Shown: piece after piece, positions 15,542-23,030 of the stretch
How the letters are laid out: each line of letters opens with the position of its first letter
Position numbering within the stretch: the first letter of the stretch is position 1
From: Campylobacterales bacterium
Lineage (GTDB): Bacteria; Campylobacterota; Campylobacteria; Campylobacterales; Sulfurimonadaceae
Assembly (NCBI GenBank): GCA_016938735.1
Contig: JAFGUB010000016.1
Span: forward strand, 1 to 42,547
Reading direction: 5' to 3'
DNA: 42,547 bases
Translations under genes and position numbers: made by a program
The notes under the pieces: model-generated
Told to the model about the DNA's origin: nothing
The model's database searches: none
What the model saw: the letters and a program-made list of their open reading frames with translations, nothing else

Positions 15542-17594
15542 GGCGCTTGCGCTTTTAGCGCCTGCACTGTTGGGTGCGAACGAGTTAGGCACCATCGACG
15601 TCCACGGCGACCACGAACATCATCAACTTGAAGAGCGCAAATTCCAGCGCAGTAGCGATCTGGCGCTGAGTGCCAAGGGCGAAACGCTGGGCGATTTTCT
15701 TGAAAAAGAGCAGTTTGTCGATTCGGCCACCTACGGCGCGGCGGTGGGTCGGCCGGTCGTGAAAGGGATGGATGGCTACCGCGTAGGGATCACGCAGGGG
15801 AATGTCATGCTCAATGACCTCTCCGCCATGAGCCAAGACCACGCGGTCGGCCTGATGCCCAGAGCGTCGCAGAACATCGAGCTGATCAAAGGCCCCGCCT
15901 CTTTGCTCTATGGCAGCTACAGCGGCGGGGTTATTCGCGTGCTGGGCGAAGAGCATGAGCGCGGACTCAAAAGCGGCTTCGGCGGCGACGCAACCCTCTC
16001 TAGCGGCAGCGCAGCAGCGGGCAGCGTGGCGGGATCGAGCCTTTATGGCGGCGCGGGAGATTGGGCGCTCTCTGGCTCTTTTTATGCTCACGACGCCCCC
16101 GAGTACGACGCGCAAGGCAGCGAGCGCGTCAAAGACTCCGACACGCAAAGTCTGCAGGGTCATCTGGTCTCTGGCTACCGCGCGGATGAGAACCACCTCT
16201 TCAAGCTCTACGGCGATTGGCTCTCCAAAGAGTACGGCATTCCCAACACCACCCATGAGCGCACCTCTATCGAGATGGCGCAGAGCCGCTACGGCTTGGT
16301 CTGGCATGCCGCACGGCTTTTTGATGCGCTGGAGCATGTGCAGAGCGAGCTGCACTACAGCGACTACCTGCACAGCGAGTGGGAAGGCAGGAGCGAAGAC
16401 GGGCTTTTTGGCCAAGAGCAGTTGGGGCTTTCGACGCTCTTTGGTTTTGATGTAGGCGCTTGGCACGGTGATGCGCATATTGAGGCGCTGCAAAGCGATT
16501 TGAGGGTCTGCCATGAACACGGTAAGTGCCAAAACTTTAGCAAGGCGGCGCGTACCGACGCAACAGACGGCGCCTCTTTGCTAGGCTACCTTGAGACAAC
16601 GGGCTTGCCCTTTTCGCACGCCCATCCGATGCCCGATACCAACGAAGCGCACCTCAGCGCCGCCGTGACGCTCAAGCGCTATGTGGATATGCACGAACTC
16701 AGCCTTGCGTTGCGCGCGGCGCACCGCATCCTTGAGAGTGATCCAAGCAACATCCAAGAGACCTGGCTGGTGCCGCAATCGCTGGATGCGCACTACTACG
16801 ACACCCGCCGCGAGGACGCTATAAGCGCGTCGCTGGGCTACTTTGCCGATTTTGACGGCCTTTGGTCGCTGCAGTCGTCGCTGGGCTACGTCGAGCGGCT
16901 GCCGAGCGCTCAGGAGCTCTACTGGAACGGTTTTCACCACGCTACCGATAGCTACATCTTCGGCGATGCGCATCTGGATAAAGAGCGCTCGATCAACGCC
17001 GATGCGGAGTTGATCGTGCACTACGGGCCGTGGAGTACGCAGGTGGGCGGGTTTTATTACCACTTCGAGCACTACCTCTACCAAAAACCTTTGGTGGGCA
17101 GTGAGGGCAGCGCGATGCAAGACCCCTTTCACAAGAGCGCCGTCTGGGCGATGGAGGGGGTGGGGGCGCGCATCTACGGCGGCGCACTCGCGCAGTACTA
17201 CGCGCAAACACTGGGTGCGCACCGTCTGGAGGCGTCGCTGACGCTTGAAGCGCTGCGCGGCGTGATAGAGGGCGGCGGCAATCTGCCGCGCATGGCACCC
17301 TATAGCGCCACATTGGAGCTCAAACATGGCCTCGGCGCGTTTGCGACAACGCTGCGCTACAAGCGCGTCGATGAGAGCCGCCATGAAGCGCAAAACGAAA
17401 GCGCCACGGAGGGCTTTGACTGGATCTCGGCGCGTATGGAGTGGACGCAAAAGCGCTCTTGGGGCGGCTACACTCTCTACGTCAAAGGTGAAAACCTCAG
17501 CGACGCCCTTGCCTACAACCACCTCTCCTTTCTCAAAGAGAGTGCGCCGCTGAGCGGTCGGCAGCTGAGTCTTGGGGCGACGCTGCGGTTTTAA
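15531..17594 (+). CDS. znuD: ZnuD-like TonB-dependent outer-membrane zinc receptor
   Basis: 687 residues from the ATG at 15531, with signal peptide MRTKALALLAPALLGA; upstream in-frame starts (15507, 15522) lie inside the lipoprotein. A TonB-box-like ELGTIDVHGD is followed by a His cluster (DHEHHQLEERK) and the plug domain (RPVVKGMDGYRVGITQGNVM; IELIKGPASLLYGSYSGGVI). The barrel carries more His-rich loops (FSHAHPMPDTNEAHLS; CHEHGKCQNF) and ends in LGATLRF with a terminal Phe, as outer-membrane barrels do. It should bring zinc across the outer membrane to ZnuA using TonB. It overlaps the lipoprotein frame by 11 bp, so zur, lipoprotein and receptor form one unit. Specificity for zinc is inferred from context and His loops. 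Confidence 0.82.
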   Translation: MRTKALALLAPALLGANELGTIDVHGDHEHHQLEERKFQRSSDLALSAKGETLGDFLEKEQFVDSATYGAAVGRPVVKGMDGYRVGITQGNVMLNDLSAMSQDHAVGLMPRASQNIELIKGPASLLYGSYSGGVIRVLGEEHERGLKSGFGGDATLSSGSAAAGSVAGSSLYGGAGDWALSGSFYAHDAPEYDAQGSERVKDSDTQSLQGHLVSGYRADENHLFKLYGDWLSKEYGIPNTTHERTSIEMAQSRYGLVWHAARLFDALEHVQSELHYSDYLHSEWEGRSEDGLFGQEQLGLSTLFGFDVGAWHGDAHIEALQSDLRVCHEHGKCQNFSKAARTDATDGASLLGYLETTGLPFSHAHPMPDTNEAHLSAAVTLKRYVDMHELSLALRAAHRILESDPSNIQETWLVPQSLDAHYYDTRREDAISASLGYFADFDGLWSLQSSLGYVERLPSAQELYWNGFHHATDSYIFGDAHLDKERSINADAELIVHYGPWSTQVGGFYYHFEHYLYQKPLVGSEGSAMQDPFHKSAVWAMEGVGARIYGGALAQYYAQTLGAHRLEASLTLEALRGVIEGGGNLPRMAPYSATLELKHGLGAFATTLRYKRVDESRHEAQNESATEGFDWISARMEWTQKRSWGGYTLYVKGENLSDALAYNHLSFLKESAPLSGRQLSLGATLRF

Positions 17595-17656
17595 AAGGAT
17601 ATAAAAGCCTTACATGTAACGGATAGTTTGGGCAGATAAAAGATCGACAGCCTAGA

Positions 17657-18046
17657 TTAATAGCTTTTTGCGCTGTTGCCGGAAAACGATTTGGGTATCA
17701 ATACTTCCAGCGGAATATGAAGTGCTGATGATAGATTCGAGATCATGCTGAGCGAAAGATTGATTTTATGGTTGAGCAATTCGGAGACTTTGCTTTTGCT
17801 TCCAATCAATGGGACAAGATCTTTTTGCTTAAGACCCATCTCCTCCATACGATATTTGATCGCTTCAATCGGATCAGGTGTGGCGATTGCCCAATGCTTC
17901 TCTTCGTATTTTTCAACCAGTATCACCAGCACCTCCAGCTCATCCCCATCAGCAGAAGCAATGTCAGGGTTTAACTCCATTAACGTATCAATACGTTGAA
18001 GTGCTGCGTCATAATCAGTTTCTGTTCGTATAGGACGGATATTCAT
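17657..18046 (-). CDS. higA: HigA-type helix-turn-helix antitoxin
   Basis: 129 residues from the ATG at 18046, preceded by AGGAG. The N-terminal part (IRPIRTETDYDAALQRIDTL) is the dimer/toxin-binding region common in HigA proteins; the C-terminal helix-turn-helix spans YRMEEMGLKQKDLVPLIGSK and SKVSELLNHKINLSLSMISN. It should repress its own operon and neutralise HigB. It starts 1 bp after the toxin stop, in the toxin-first order usual for higBA. Confidence 0.82.
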   Translation of the reverse strand: MNIRPIRTETDYDAALQRIDTLMELNPDIASADGDELEVLVILVEKYEEKHWAIATPDPIEAIKYRMEEMGLKQKDLVPLIGSKSKVSELLNHKINLSLSMISNLSSALHIPLEVLIPKSFSGNSAKSY

Positions 18047-18047
18047 T

Positions 18048-18341
18048 TTAAATCTCCTCTGCGTTGATTTTGTCATATTCGGCATGTGTACCGATAAATT
18101 TCACCCGAACGATTTTACGTTTGTAATCGATATGGACGATGAGACGAAAACTGTTCCCTTTGATATTAAAAACAATACGATTATCCCGCAGAAACGAAGC
18201 AGAATGATAATCACGCTTAATGTCTTCAGGATTGTCCCATAGTGCTTTTTTCACATCGGCATACCACACTTCTAAAGGCACTTTCGCTTGTGGATGATTT
18301 GCATAAAACTGAACCAATGTGCGTTTGCTGATGACGTTCAT
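18048..18341 (-). CDS. higB: HigB-type mRNA interferase toxin
   Basis: 97 residues. MNVISKRTLVQFYANHPQAK, then LEVWYADVKKALWDNPEDIK, then DNRIVFNIKGNSFRLIVHID and RVKFIGTHAEYDKI match HigB toxins of the RelE superfamily (the Gram-negative HigB group), which cut mRNA in the ribosome. The final IGTHAEYDKI block is the family's signature end. First gene of higBA. Confidence 0.85.
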   Translation of the reverse strand: MNVISKRTLVQFYANHPQAKVPLEVWYADVKKALWDNPEDIKRDYHSASFLRDNRIVFNIKGNSFRLIVHIDYKRKIVRVKFIGTHAEYDKINAEEI

Positions 18342-18360
18342 AACGAGAAGATTATCCGTT

Positions 18361-18377
18361 GTTCCATTAAAAGGAAC
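18361..18377. promoter_or_regulatory. Inverted repeat upstream of higBA
   Basis: GTTCCATTAAAAGGAAC, with 7 of 8 pairs matching round a central base, lies 20 to 36 bp upstream of the higB start codon. Its place over the expected promoter makes it a candidate HigA operator. A GATAAT hexamer lies between it and higB on the minus strand. Confidence 0.45.
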
Positions 18378-18431
18378 TTTGCAAGATTTTAGCTAGAAAG
18401 CAGGGAAATTACTGTGAGCGAATCTTCGCTT

Positions 18432-20747
18432 TTAATCCCCATTGACCGCAATGCGGTTGCGCCCCTGCGCTTTGGCCTGATACAGCAGGCTATCGGCCTC
18501 TTTGTAGATCTGCTCCATACTCTCTATCTCGCGTGCGCTGCGCACCACCAGACCAAACGATGCGCTAAGGCACGCAGCTACGTCGCTGCTCTTGTGCTCG
18601 ATTCGCAGCGCTTCGATTAGGGTGCGGATCTGCTCGATCTGGGCGCTCGCCTCTTTTTTTGACGCCCCTTTAAAGAGCAGCGCAAACTCTTCGCCGCCCA
18701 TACGGTAGCAGTAGTCGTCGCCGCGCTGCATGGCGCTTTGAAGCACCTGTGCGACACGACGGATGGCGTCGTCTCCGGAGGCGTGACCGTAGGTGTCGTT
18801 GTACTGCTTGAAGCGGTCGATATCCATGAGCGCAAAGCAGAGCGTTTGACGTTCGCGTGCGGCGCTGCCGAGCATTCGGGGAAAGTGTTCGCTGAGGTGG
18901 CGGCGGTTGTACAGACCCGTGAGTGCATCGGTAAGGCTGAGCTCTTCTAAAATACGCTCCGCCTTTTTACGCTGCATGATTTCGACCTTGAGCCGTCGGT
19001 TGATCCAGAGTACAAAGCCCAGAATCAGCGCCAGCGCCCCCACGGCCGCAGTGCCTAAGAGAATGATCCGCTCATAGTTGTCGCGGCGTTCGAAGGCGGT
19101 GTTGAACCAGCGCGCCTGAATCTCTTGTTGGGTTGCTTCGGGGATGCTTTTGAGCGCTTTGTCAAAGATGGAGCGCAGCAGCGGTTCGTCGTTGCGGGTG
19201 CCGATGCTGAAGTTCCAGGTTTCATCGAACTTGCCCGCGACGGTGAGTTGCCCCAGGTAGTCGTGCTGAATCGTGTAGGCGAGGGTGGGGAGGGTGTCGA
19301 TCATGCCGTATAGCTTCCCTTTGACCACCTGTTCCAGCCCCTCTTCGAGATGACTCACGGTGACGAGCTTGAGTGAGGGGTAGCGCTCGCGCAGGATCTC
19401 CGCAAAGGCGTACCCTTCGACGATGCCCAGCGTCTGATCCGCGATGCGGTCGATATTGTCGATGTAGATCTTGTCAAGCCGTGTGGCGATGGCGACGCTG
19501 GCGCGCAGGTAGGTGGAGGTGAAGTTGAGAAAGCTACGCCGCTCTTTGGTGGGCATCACCAGCGAGAAGAGGTCGCAGCCGCGAGCCCTGCCCAGTGCGA
19601 GCGATTCGCCCCAGCTTTGGGTGCAGACGGGCGTGATGGGGGTCTCTATGGCTTCACTGAGCCGCTTGAAATACTCCGCGCTGAGCCCCTCATGCACGCA
19701 ATCTTTGCTGCGCTCAAAAGGCATCCAATCGGGATCGATGCAGAGTTTGAGGGTTCCTTTGCTTTTGAGGTAGTCGCGCTCCTGCGGGGTGAGAAAGTCC
19801 GTCGGAGCGTTTTTGGACGTGATGGGCTCAAAGATATAGTCGCCAAGCGCGACGGGATTGTCAAGCAGGCCGTATTTATGGTAGAGATCGAGTGTGTAGC
19901 GGATGCGTCCGCGATCGATGGTGCCTAGAGGGATGCTCTTATGCGCCGAGAGCTGTTCGATCGCGTCGGCTTCATAGAGCAGATGTTCAAGGGTTTTGTC
20001 GGGGCGGTATTTTTGTTGGATAAGCTGCGCTACCTCCTCTTTGTGCTGTAGCGCGTAGACCCAGCCGCGCAGGCTCGCCCGCTTGAAGCGCTCGACGCGC
20101 TCAGGATGGTGAGTCGCCTCGTCGCGGTGGGTAAAGAGCATATCGCCGTAGAGATCAAAACCGTAGTGGGCGGGGTAGAGGATGTTGATGTCGATCCCAG
20201 CGGCCTGAAAGTAGTAGGGCTCGTTGGAGAGGTAGCCGACGTAAGCGTCGCTCTTGCCCTCGATGAGGTGGGTGTGGTTGGTGCGGTCTTTGATGCGCTG
20301 GTATTCGGGTTTGAGCCCCAGCGACTTGAAGAGTGCCAGAATGCCGAAACCGTCGGCATCTTTTTTATAGAAGGTGATCTGCTTGCCGTCAAGTTTGTAG
20401 GGGCTGTCCAAACCGCTGTTTTTCAGGGTGATGAGGATATTGCCGGCATGTTGAAAGATGGGTGCGACGATGGAGACGGGCTCGTTTTTAGCGCTGTAAA
20501 GCAGCAAAACCGAATCGGCGATACCGTAGTGCGCTTCGCCCTCGATCACCTGAGCGATGTTGTCTTTGCTCAGGTCGCGCTCTCGTATCTCCACCTCCAG
20601 ACCCTCGTCGCGGTAAAAGCCCTGTTCCAGAGCGGCGTAGTACCCCGCAAACTGAAACTGGTGCAGCCATTTGAGCTGCAATACGACCTTCTCCTCGGCG
20701 CAGAGCAGCAGACCAAAGCAGTAGAGACCAAAAAGGAGTCGGATCAA
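18432..20747 (-). CDS. Diguanylate cyclase with NMT1-like and SBP3-like periplasmic sensor domains
   Basis: 771 residues, TTG start at 20747 before signal peptide MIRLLFGLYCFGLLLC. Domain order: an NMT1/THI5-like binding domain (VLQLKWLHQFQFAGYYAALE) to about residue 310; a family-3 solute-binding domain from LKLCIDPDWMPFERSKD to about 575; one membrane helix (IILLGTAAVGALALILGFVL); then GGDEF. The active-site loop is GGEEF at residues 684-688 and an inhibitory RxxD (R675-D678) stands exactly five residues before it, so product inhibition is expected. It would make cyclic-di-GMP in response to periplasmic ligands. The NMT1 domain suggests a pyrimidine- or thiamine-precursor-like or sulfonate-like ligand, and the second an amino acid-like one, but neither ligand is known. 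Confidence 0.88.
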   Translation of the reverse strand: MIRLLFGLYCFGLLLCAEEKVVLQLKWLHQFQFAGYYAALEQGFYRDEGLEVEIRERDLSKDNIAQVIEGEAHYGIADSVLLLYSAKNEPVSIVAPIFQHAGNILITLKNSGLDSPYKLDGKQITFYKKDADGFGILALFKSLGLKPEYQRIKDRTNHTHLIEGKSDAYVGYLSNEPYYFQAAGIDINILYPAHYGFDLYGDMLFTHRDEATHHPERVERFKRASLRGWVYALQHKEEVAQLIQQKYRPDKTLEHLLYEADAIEQLSAHKSIPLGTIDRGRIRYTLDLYHKYGLLDNPVALGDYIFEPITSKNAPTDFLTPQERDYLKSKGTLKLCIDPDWMPFERSKDCVHEGLSAEYFKRLSEAIETPITPVCTQSWGESLALGRARGCDLFSLVMPTKERRSFLNFTSTYLRASVAIATRLDKIYIDNIDRIADQTLGIVEGYAFAEILRERYPSLKLVTVSHLEEGLEQVVKGKLYGMIDTLPTLAYTIQHDYLGQLTVAGKFDETWNFSIGTRNDEPLLRSIFDKALKSIPEATQQEIQARWFNTAFERRDNYERIILLGTAAVGALALILGFVLWINRRLKVEIMQRKKAERILEELSLTDALTGLYNRRHLSEHFPRMLGSAARERQTLCFALMDIDRFKQYNDTYGHASGDDAIRRVAQVLQSAMQRGDDYCYRMGGEEFALLFKGASKKEASAQIEQIRTLIEALRIEHKSSDVAACLSASFGLVVRSAREIESMEQIYKEADSLLYQAKAQGRNRIAVNGD

Positions 20748-20809
20748 GAAGAGCCTTTGTGCATGAAAAGTCCAATTGTACGCCCGAGCGGCTAAAATCG
20801 GGGTAAAGC

Positions 20810-20836
20810 GTTACCCAAACGTTACTTAGAAGTTAC
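20810..20836 (-). repeat. Three GTAAC repeats at 11-bp spacing upstream of the diguanylate cyclase
   Basis: GTTAC occurs at 20810, 20821 and 20832 on the plus strand, so GTAAC on the minus strand, exactly 11 bp apart and thus on one face of the helix. A TACAAT hexamer lies downstream toward the diguanylate cyclase start. Such phased direct repeats are the usual binding pattern of OmpR/PhoB-type response regulators. Confidence 0.5.
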
Positions 20837-21025
20837 CGCAATGGCCGCATACTGAGCGCCGAGTAAGCCTTTGTGCTTGCTACACCAACCAAGGAGTACG
20901 CGATGAACTTTTGCTGAGCATCAACGCCATCGCTTTGAAAGCAGCCTCAAAAGCATCGACTTGCGCGGACACTGCACCGTGGCGGCGGCCACAAGGGCGA
21001 AGGTTACATGTAAAGGCTTATTCAT
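20833..21025 (-). pseudogene. Decayed small secreted-protein gene
   Basis: An AGGAG ribosome site is followed by the ATG at 21025 and MNKPLHVTFALVAAATV, a signal-peptide start. That frame soon fails and stops at 20921. The next frame gives SAQVDAFEAAFKAMAL (a good signal-peptidase junction) and a third frame gives DAQQKFIAYSLVGVASTKAY before TAA at 20833. Two frameshifts are needed to join them, so this is probably a gene remnant. A TTACATGTAA palindrome lies in the signal-peptide codons (21004-21013). The family is not recognised. Confidence 0.35.
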
Positions 21026-21069
21026 GGGGTTTCTCCTGTTTTGGAATAAGCCATCTTAAGACGGGTGCG

Positions 21070-21087
21070 GTAACTTTGGGGTAACTT
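21070..21087 (+). repeat. Two GTAACTT repeats at 11-bp spacing
   Basis: GTAACTT at 21070-21076 and again at 21081-21087, 11 bp apart. This is the same GTAAC core as the repeats at 20810-20836 but on the opposite strand. It lies 45 to 62 bp upstream of the decayed minus-strand gene and could serve either direction. Confidence 0.5.
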
Positions 21088-21100
21088 GGAGCGCTTTAAA

Positions 21101-21169
21101 TTGAAATCAATTATCAATTTAAAGCAGGTGTAAGCGACCATGCTCTATTATTTTGAGATCAATTATCAA
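21101..21169. promoter_or_regulatory. Pair of Fur-box-like sites
   Basis: TTGAAATCAATTATCAA (21101-21117) and TTGAGATCAATTATCAA (21153-21169) differ at one base. On the minus strand each contains TGATAAT followed by a weaker mirror half, close to the 7-1-7 Fur pattern (about 12 of 14 positions). They lie between the decayed minus-strand gene and the small gene at 21181, so they could control both. Iron control is inferred from sequence only. Confidence 0.45.
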
Positions 21170-21180
21170 AAGGAAAAGAG

Positions 21181-21354
21181 ATGTCCGCCAAACTGCTCCA
21201 AGTCGAAGTAACCGCCCTGATTTTGCGTTCGGGGATCAAACCCGATAAAAAGATGCGTTGCTCCCTGCTGCGCACGATCAGGATGCGTCACGGTGCCATT
21301 GATCCGCAAATGGCAAACGACGCCGTCGAAGCGGCGCTTGATGCGATGGTGTAA
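21181..21354 (+). CDS. Small protein of 57 residues, unknown
   Basis: The frame begins at an ATG 6 bp after AAAGGAAAAGAG, a good ribosome site, and encodes MSAKLLQVEVTALILRSGIK and then a basic middle (KKMRCSLLRTIRMRHG) and an acidic/Ala-rich helix (ANDAVEAALDAMV). Codon use looks like the neighbouring genes. No signal peptide or membrane segment is visible and I recognise no family. A Fur-like box ends 11 bp before the start, so expression may respond to iron. It lies 96 bp upstream of the PhoH-type gene. Confidence 0.55.
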   Translation: MSAKLLQVEVTALILRSGIKPDKKMRCSLLRTIRMRHGAIDPQMANDAVEAALDAMV

Positions 21355-21450
21355 TGCACCGTCGTTTCAAGTAAAGATTAATCTGTATACCGCCATAATA
21401 CCCTGAACTCCTACTCCACTCCACACCACACCACAAAGGAGCCCGTCTTC

Positions 21451-22914
21451 ATGGGTATGAAACAAAACTGCTATCTGCTGGACACTTCCGTAATTCTCGA
21501 TGATCCCGCCAACATCCTTCGTATCGCTCAGAACAATGAAAATGCCGTCGTCATCACCAATATCGTTTTGGCCGAGCTGAACAACAAAAAAGACGATATG
21601 CGCGGCGAAGCGGGCTTTCGGGCGCGGGAGTTTTTTCGTCTGGCGGACAACTCGCCCGGGGAGACCATCGACTTTGAATCGCTGCCTGAGTGTATGCGCC
21701 GCTGCGCCGATACCAAGCAGTGCGCGATGGATAAATACTACCGCATCAGCATCCGCTTTGATCCTTCCTTACATGTAGGGGCGATCGAACCGATCAATCT
21801 TTATGCGATCTACCGCGACGAGTACCGTGTGAGCGGCAGCTACTACGAGGTCAAGGGGCTTAACGACGCCAAAATCGCCGAGATCGTGCGCGACTACGGC
21901 ATGACGCTGCTCACCAACGACATCTCTTTTAAGATCGCCGCCGAGGTGCAGGGCTTAAGTGCGCAGAGCGTACGCAACGCCAGCGTCGAAGACCCCGACC
22001 GCATCGATTTCGCGCATCTGGTGCGCTACGACGACACCCCCAAGATGCCCCCGGAGATGCAGAGCGTCAATTTCGAGCAGTTCACCTTCGTGCAAGAGGC
22101 GACCAGTAGCACGGGCGAGCGCTATGAGAGCGGGATTCAGCGTTACGCGCTGAGTTACAACAACCAGCTTGAGTGGTGCGATTTCGACAAGCGCTTCGGC
22201 GAGCTGTTTAATGAAAACCTGATCCGCCCGATCAATCTGGAGCAGAAGTTTTACTACTCCATCCTCACCCATCCGCAAAACTACGTCACCGTTGTAGCGG
22301 GTTCGACGGGTTCGGGCAAAACGCTCATCGCGCTGCAGGCGGGGCTGGAGCTCTATCATGAGGGGATCGTCGAGGGGATCGTCTATGCGCGCAACACCGT
22401 CACCTCTACCGACGCCTCTTCGGAGCTGGGCTTTCGCAAGGGCGATGAAGATCAAAAGCTGGGCTACTTCATGTATCCGCTCTACGCCGCGATCAATTTC
22501 ACCATCGAGCATCAGGCCAAATACTCGATTGACGCGCGGGTGGAGTACACGGGCAACATCAACTCCACCAAAAGCGAAAACGCCACGGTCAACTTCATGG
22601 CCAAGCACAACATCGAGGTGATGGATATCGCCCACATGCGCGGCACCACCATCTCGCGCAAATTCGTCATTATCGACGAGGCGCAGAACATGACCAACGC
22701 CACGCTTAAACTCATCGGTACCCGTATGGGCGAAGAGACGCGGCTGGTGGTGATGGGCGACACGCGCCAGATCGACCACCCCTTTCTCTCACGTCGGCGC
22801 AATGCGCTTGTGACGCTCCTGCAAAAAGCCCAAAACAGCGACTTCGTCTCAGGTATTCAGCTGCGCCACACCATCCGCTCTGAGGTAGCCAACTGGTTTG
22901 ATTGTAACCTCTAG
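21451..22914 (+). CDS. PIN domain-PhoH-like ATPase
   Basis: 487 residues. The N-terminal PIN ribonuclease domain has Asp11 in YLLDTSVILDDP, the conserved LAELNNKK region and a late acidic site in LLTNDISFKI. The C-terminal PhoH ATPase has Walker A AGSTGSGKT (residues 283-291), ARNTVTST, and Walker B VIIDEAQNMT with Asp409-Glu410, plus MGDTRQID as sensor. Proteins with this order (PhoH2 type) can unwind and cut RNA. The first residue could be either M1 or M3. It appears to be a single-gene unit, ended by a hairpin that starts on the stop codon. Confidence 0.88.
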   Translation: MGMKQNCYLLDTSVILDDPANILRIAQNNENAVVITNIVLAELNNKKDDMRGEAGFRAREFFRLADNSPGETIDFESLPECMRRCADTKQCAMDKYYRISIRFDPSLHVGAIEPINLYAIYRDEYRVSGSYYEVKGLNDAKIAEIVRDYGMTLLTNDISFKIAAEVQGLSAQSVRNASVEDPDRIDFAHLVRYDDTPKMPPEMQSVNFEQFTFVQEATSSTGERYESGIQRYALSYNNQLEWCDFDKRFGELFNENLIRPINLEQKFYYSILTHPQNYVTVVAGSTGSGKTLIALQAGLELYHEGIVEGIVYARNTVTSTDASSELGFRKGDEDQKLGYFMYPLYAAINFTIEHQAKYSIDARVEYTGNINSTKSENATVNFMAKHNIEVMDIAHMRGTTISRKFVIIDEAQNMTNATLKLIGTRMGEETRLVVMGDTRQIDHPFLSRRRNALVTLLQKAQNSDFVSGIQLRHTIRSEVANWFDCNL

Positions 22915-22933
22915 CCTTTATATGTAGGCTAGA
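22910..22933 (+). terminator. Hairpin overlapping the PhoH-type stop codon
   Basis: TCTAGCCT (22910-22917) pairs perfectly with AGGCTAGA (22926-22933) round an 8-nt loop, and the stop codon TAG is in the first arm. No T-run follows, so it is either a weak terminator or an mRNA-stabilising 3' stem. Confidence 0.4.
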
Positions 22934-23030
22934 AGAGGAGATAGTGGGGGCGTAGCGATTTGATTTAAAGCTACACTTTACACAAATATCGTTATGATCC
23001 CCAAAAGCGCTTACATGTAAAGAGAATCAT

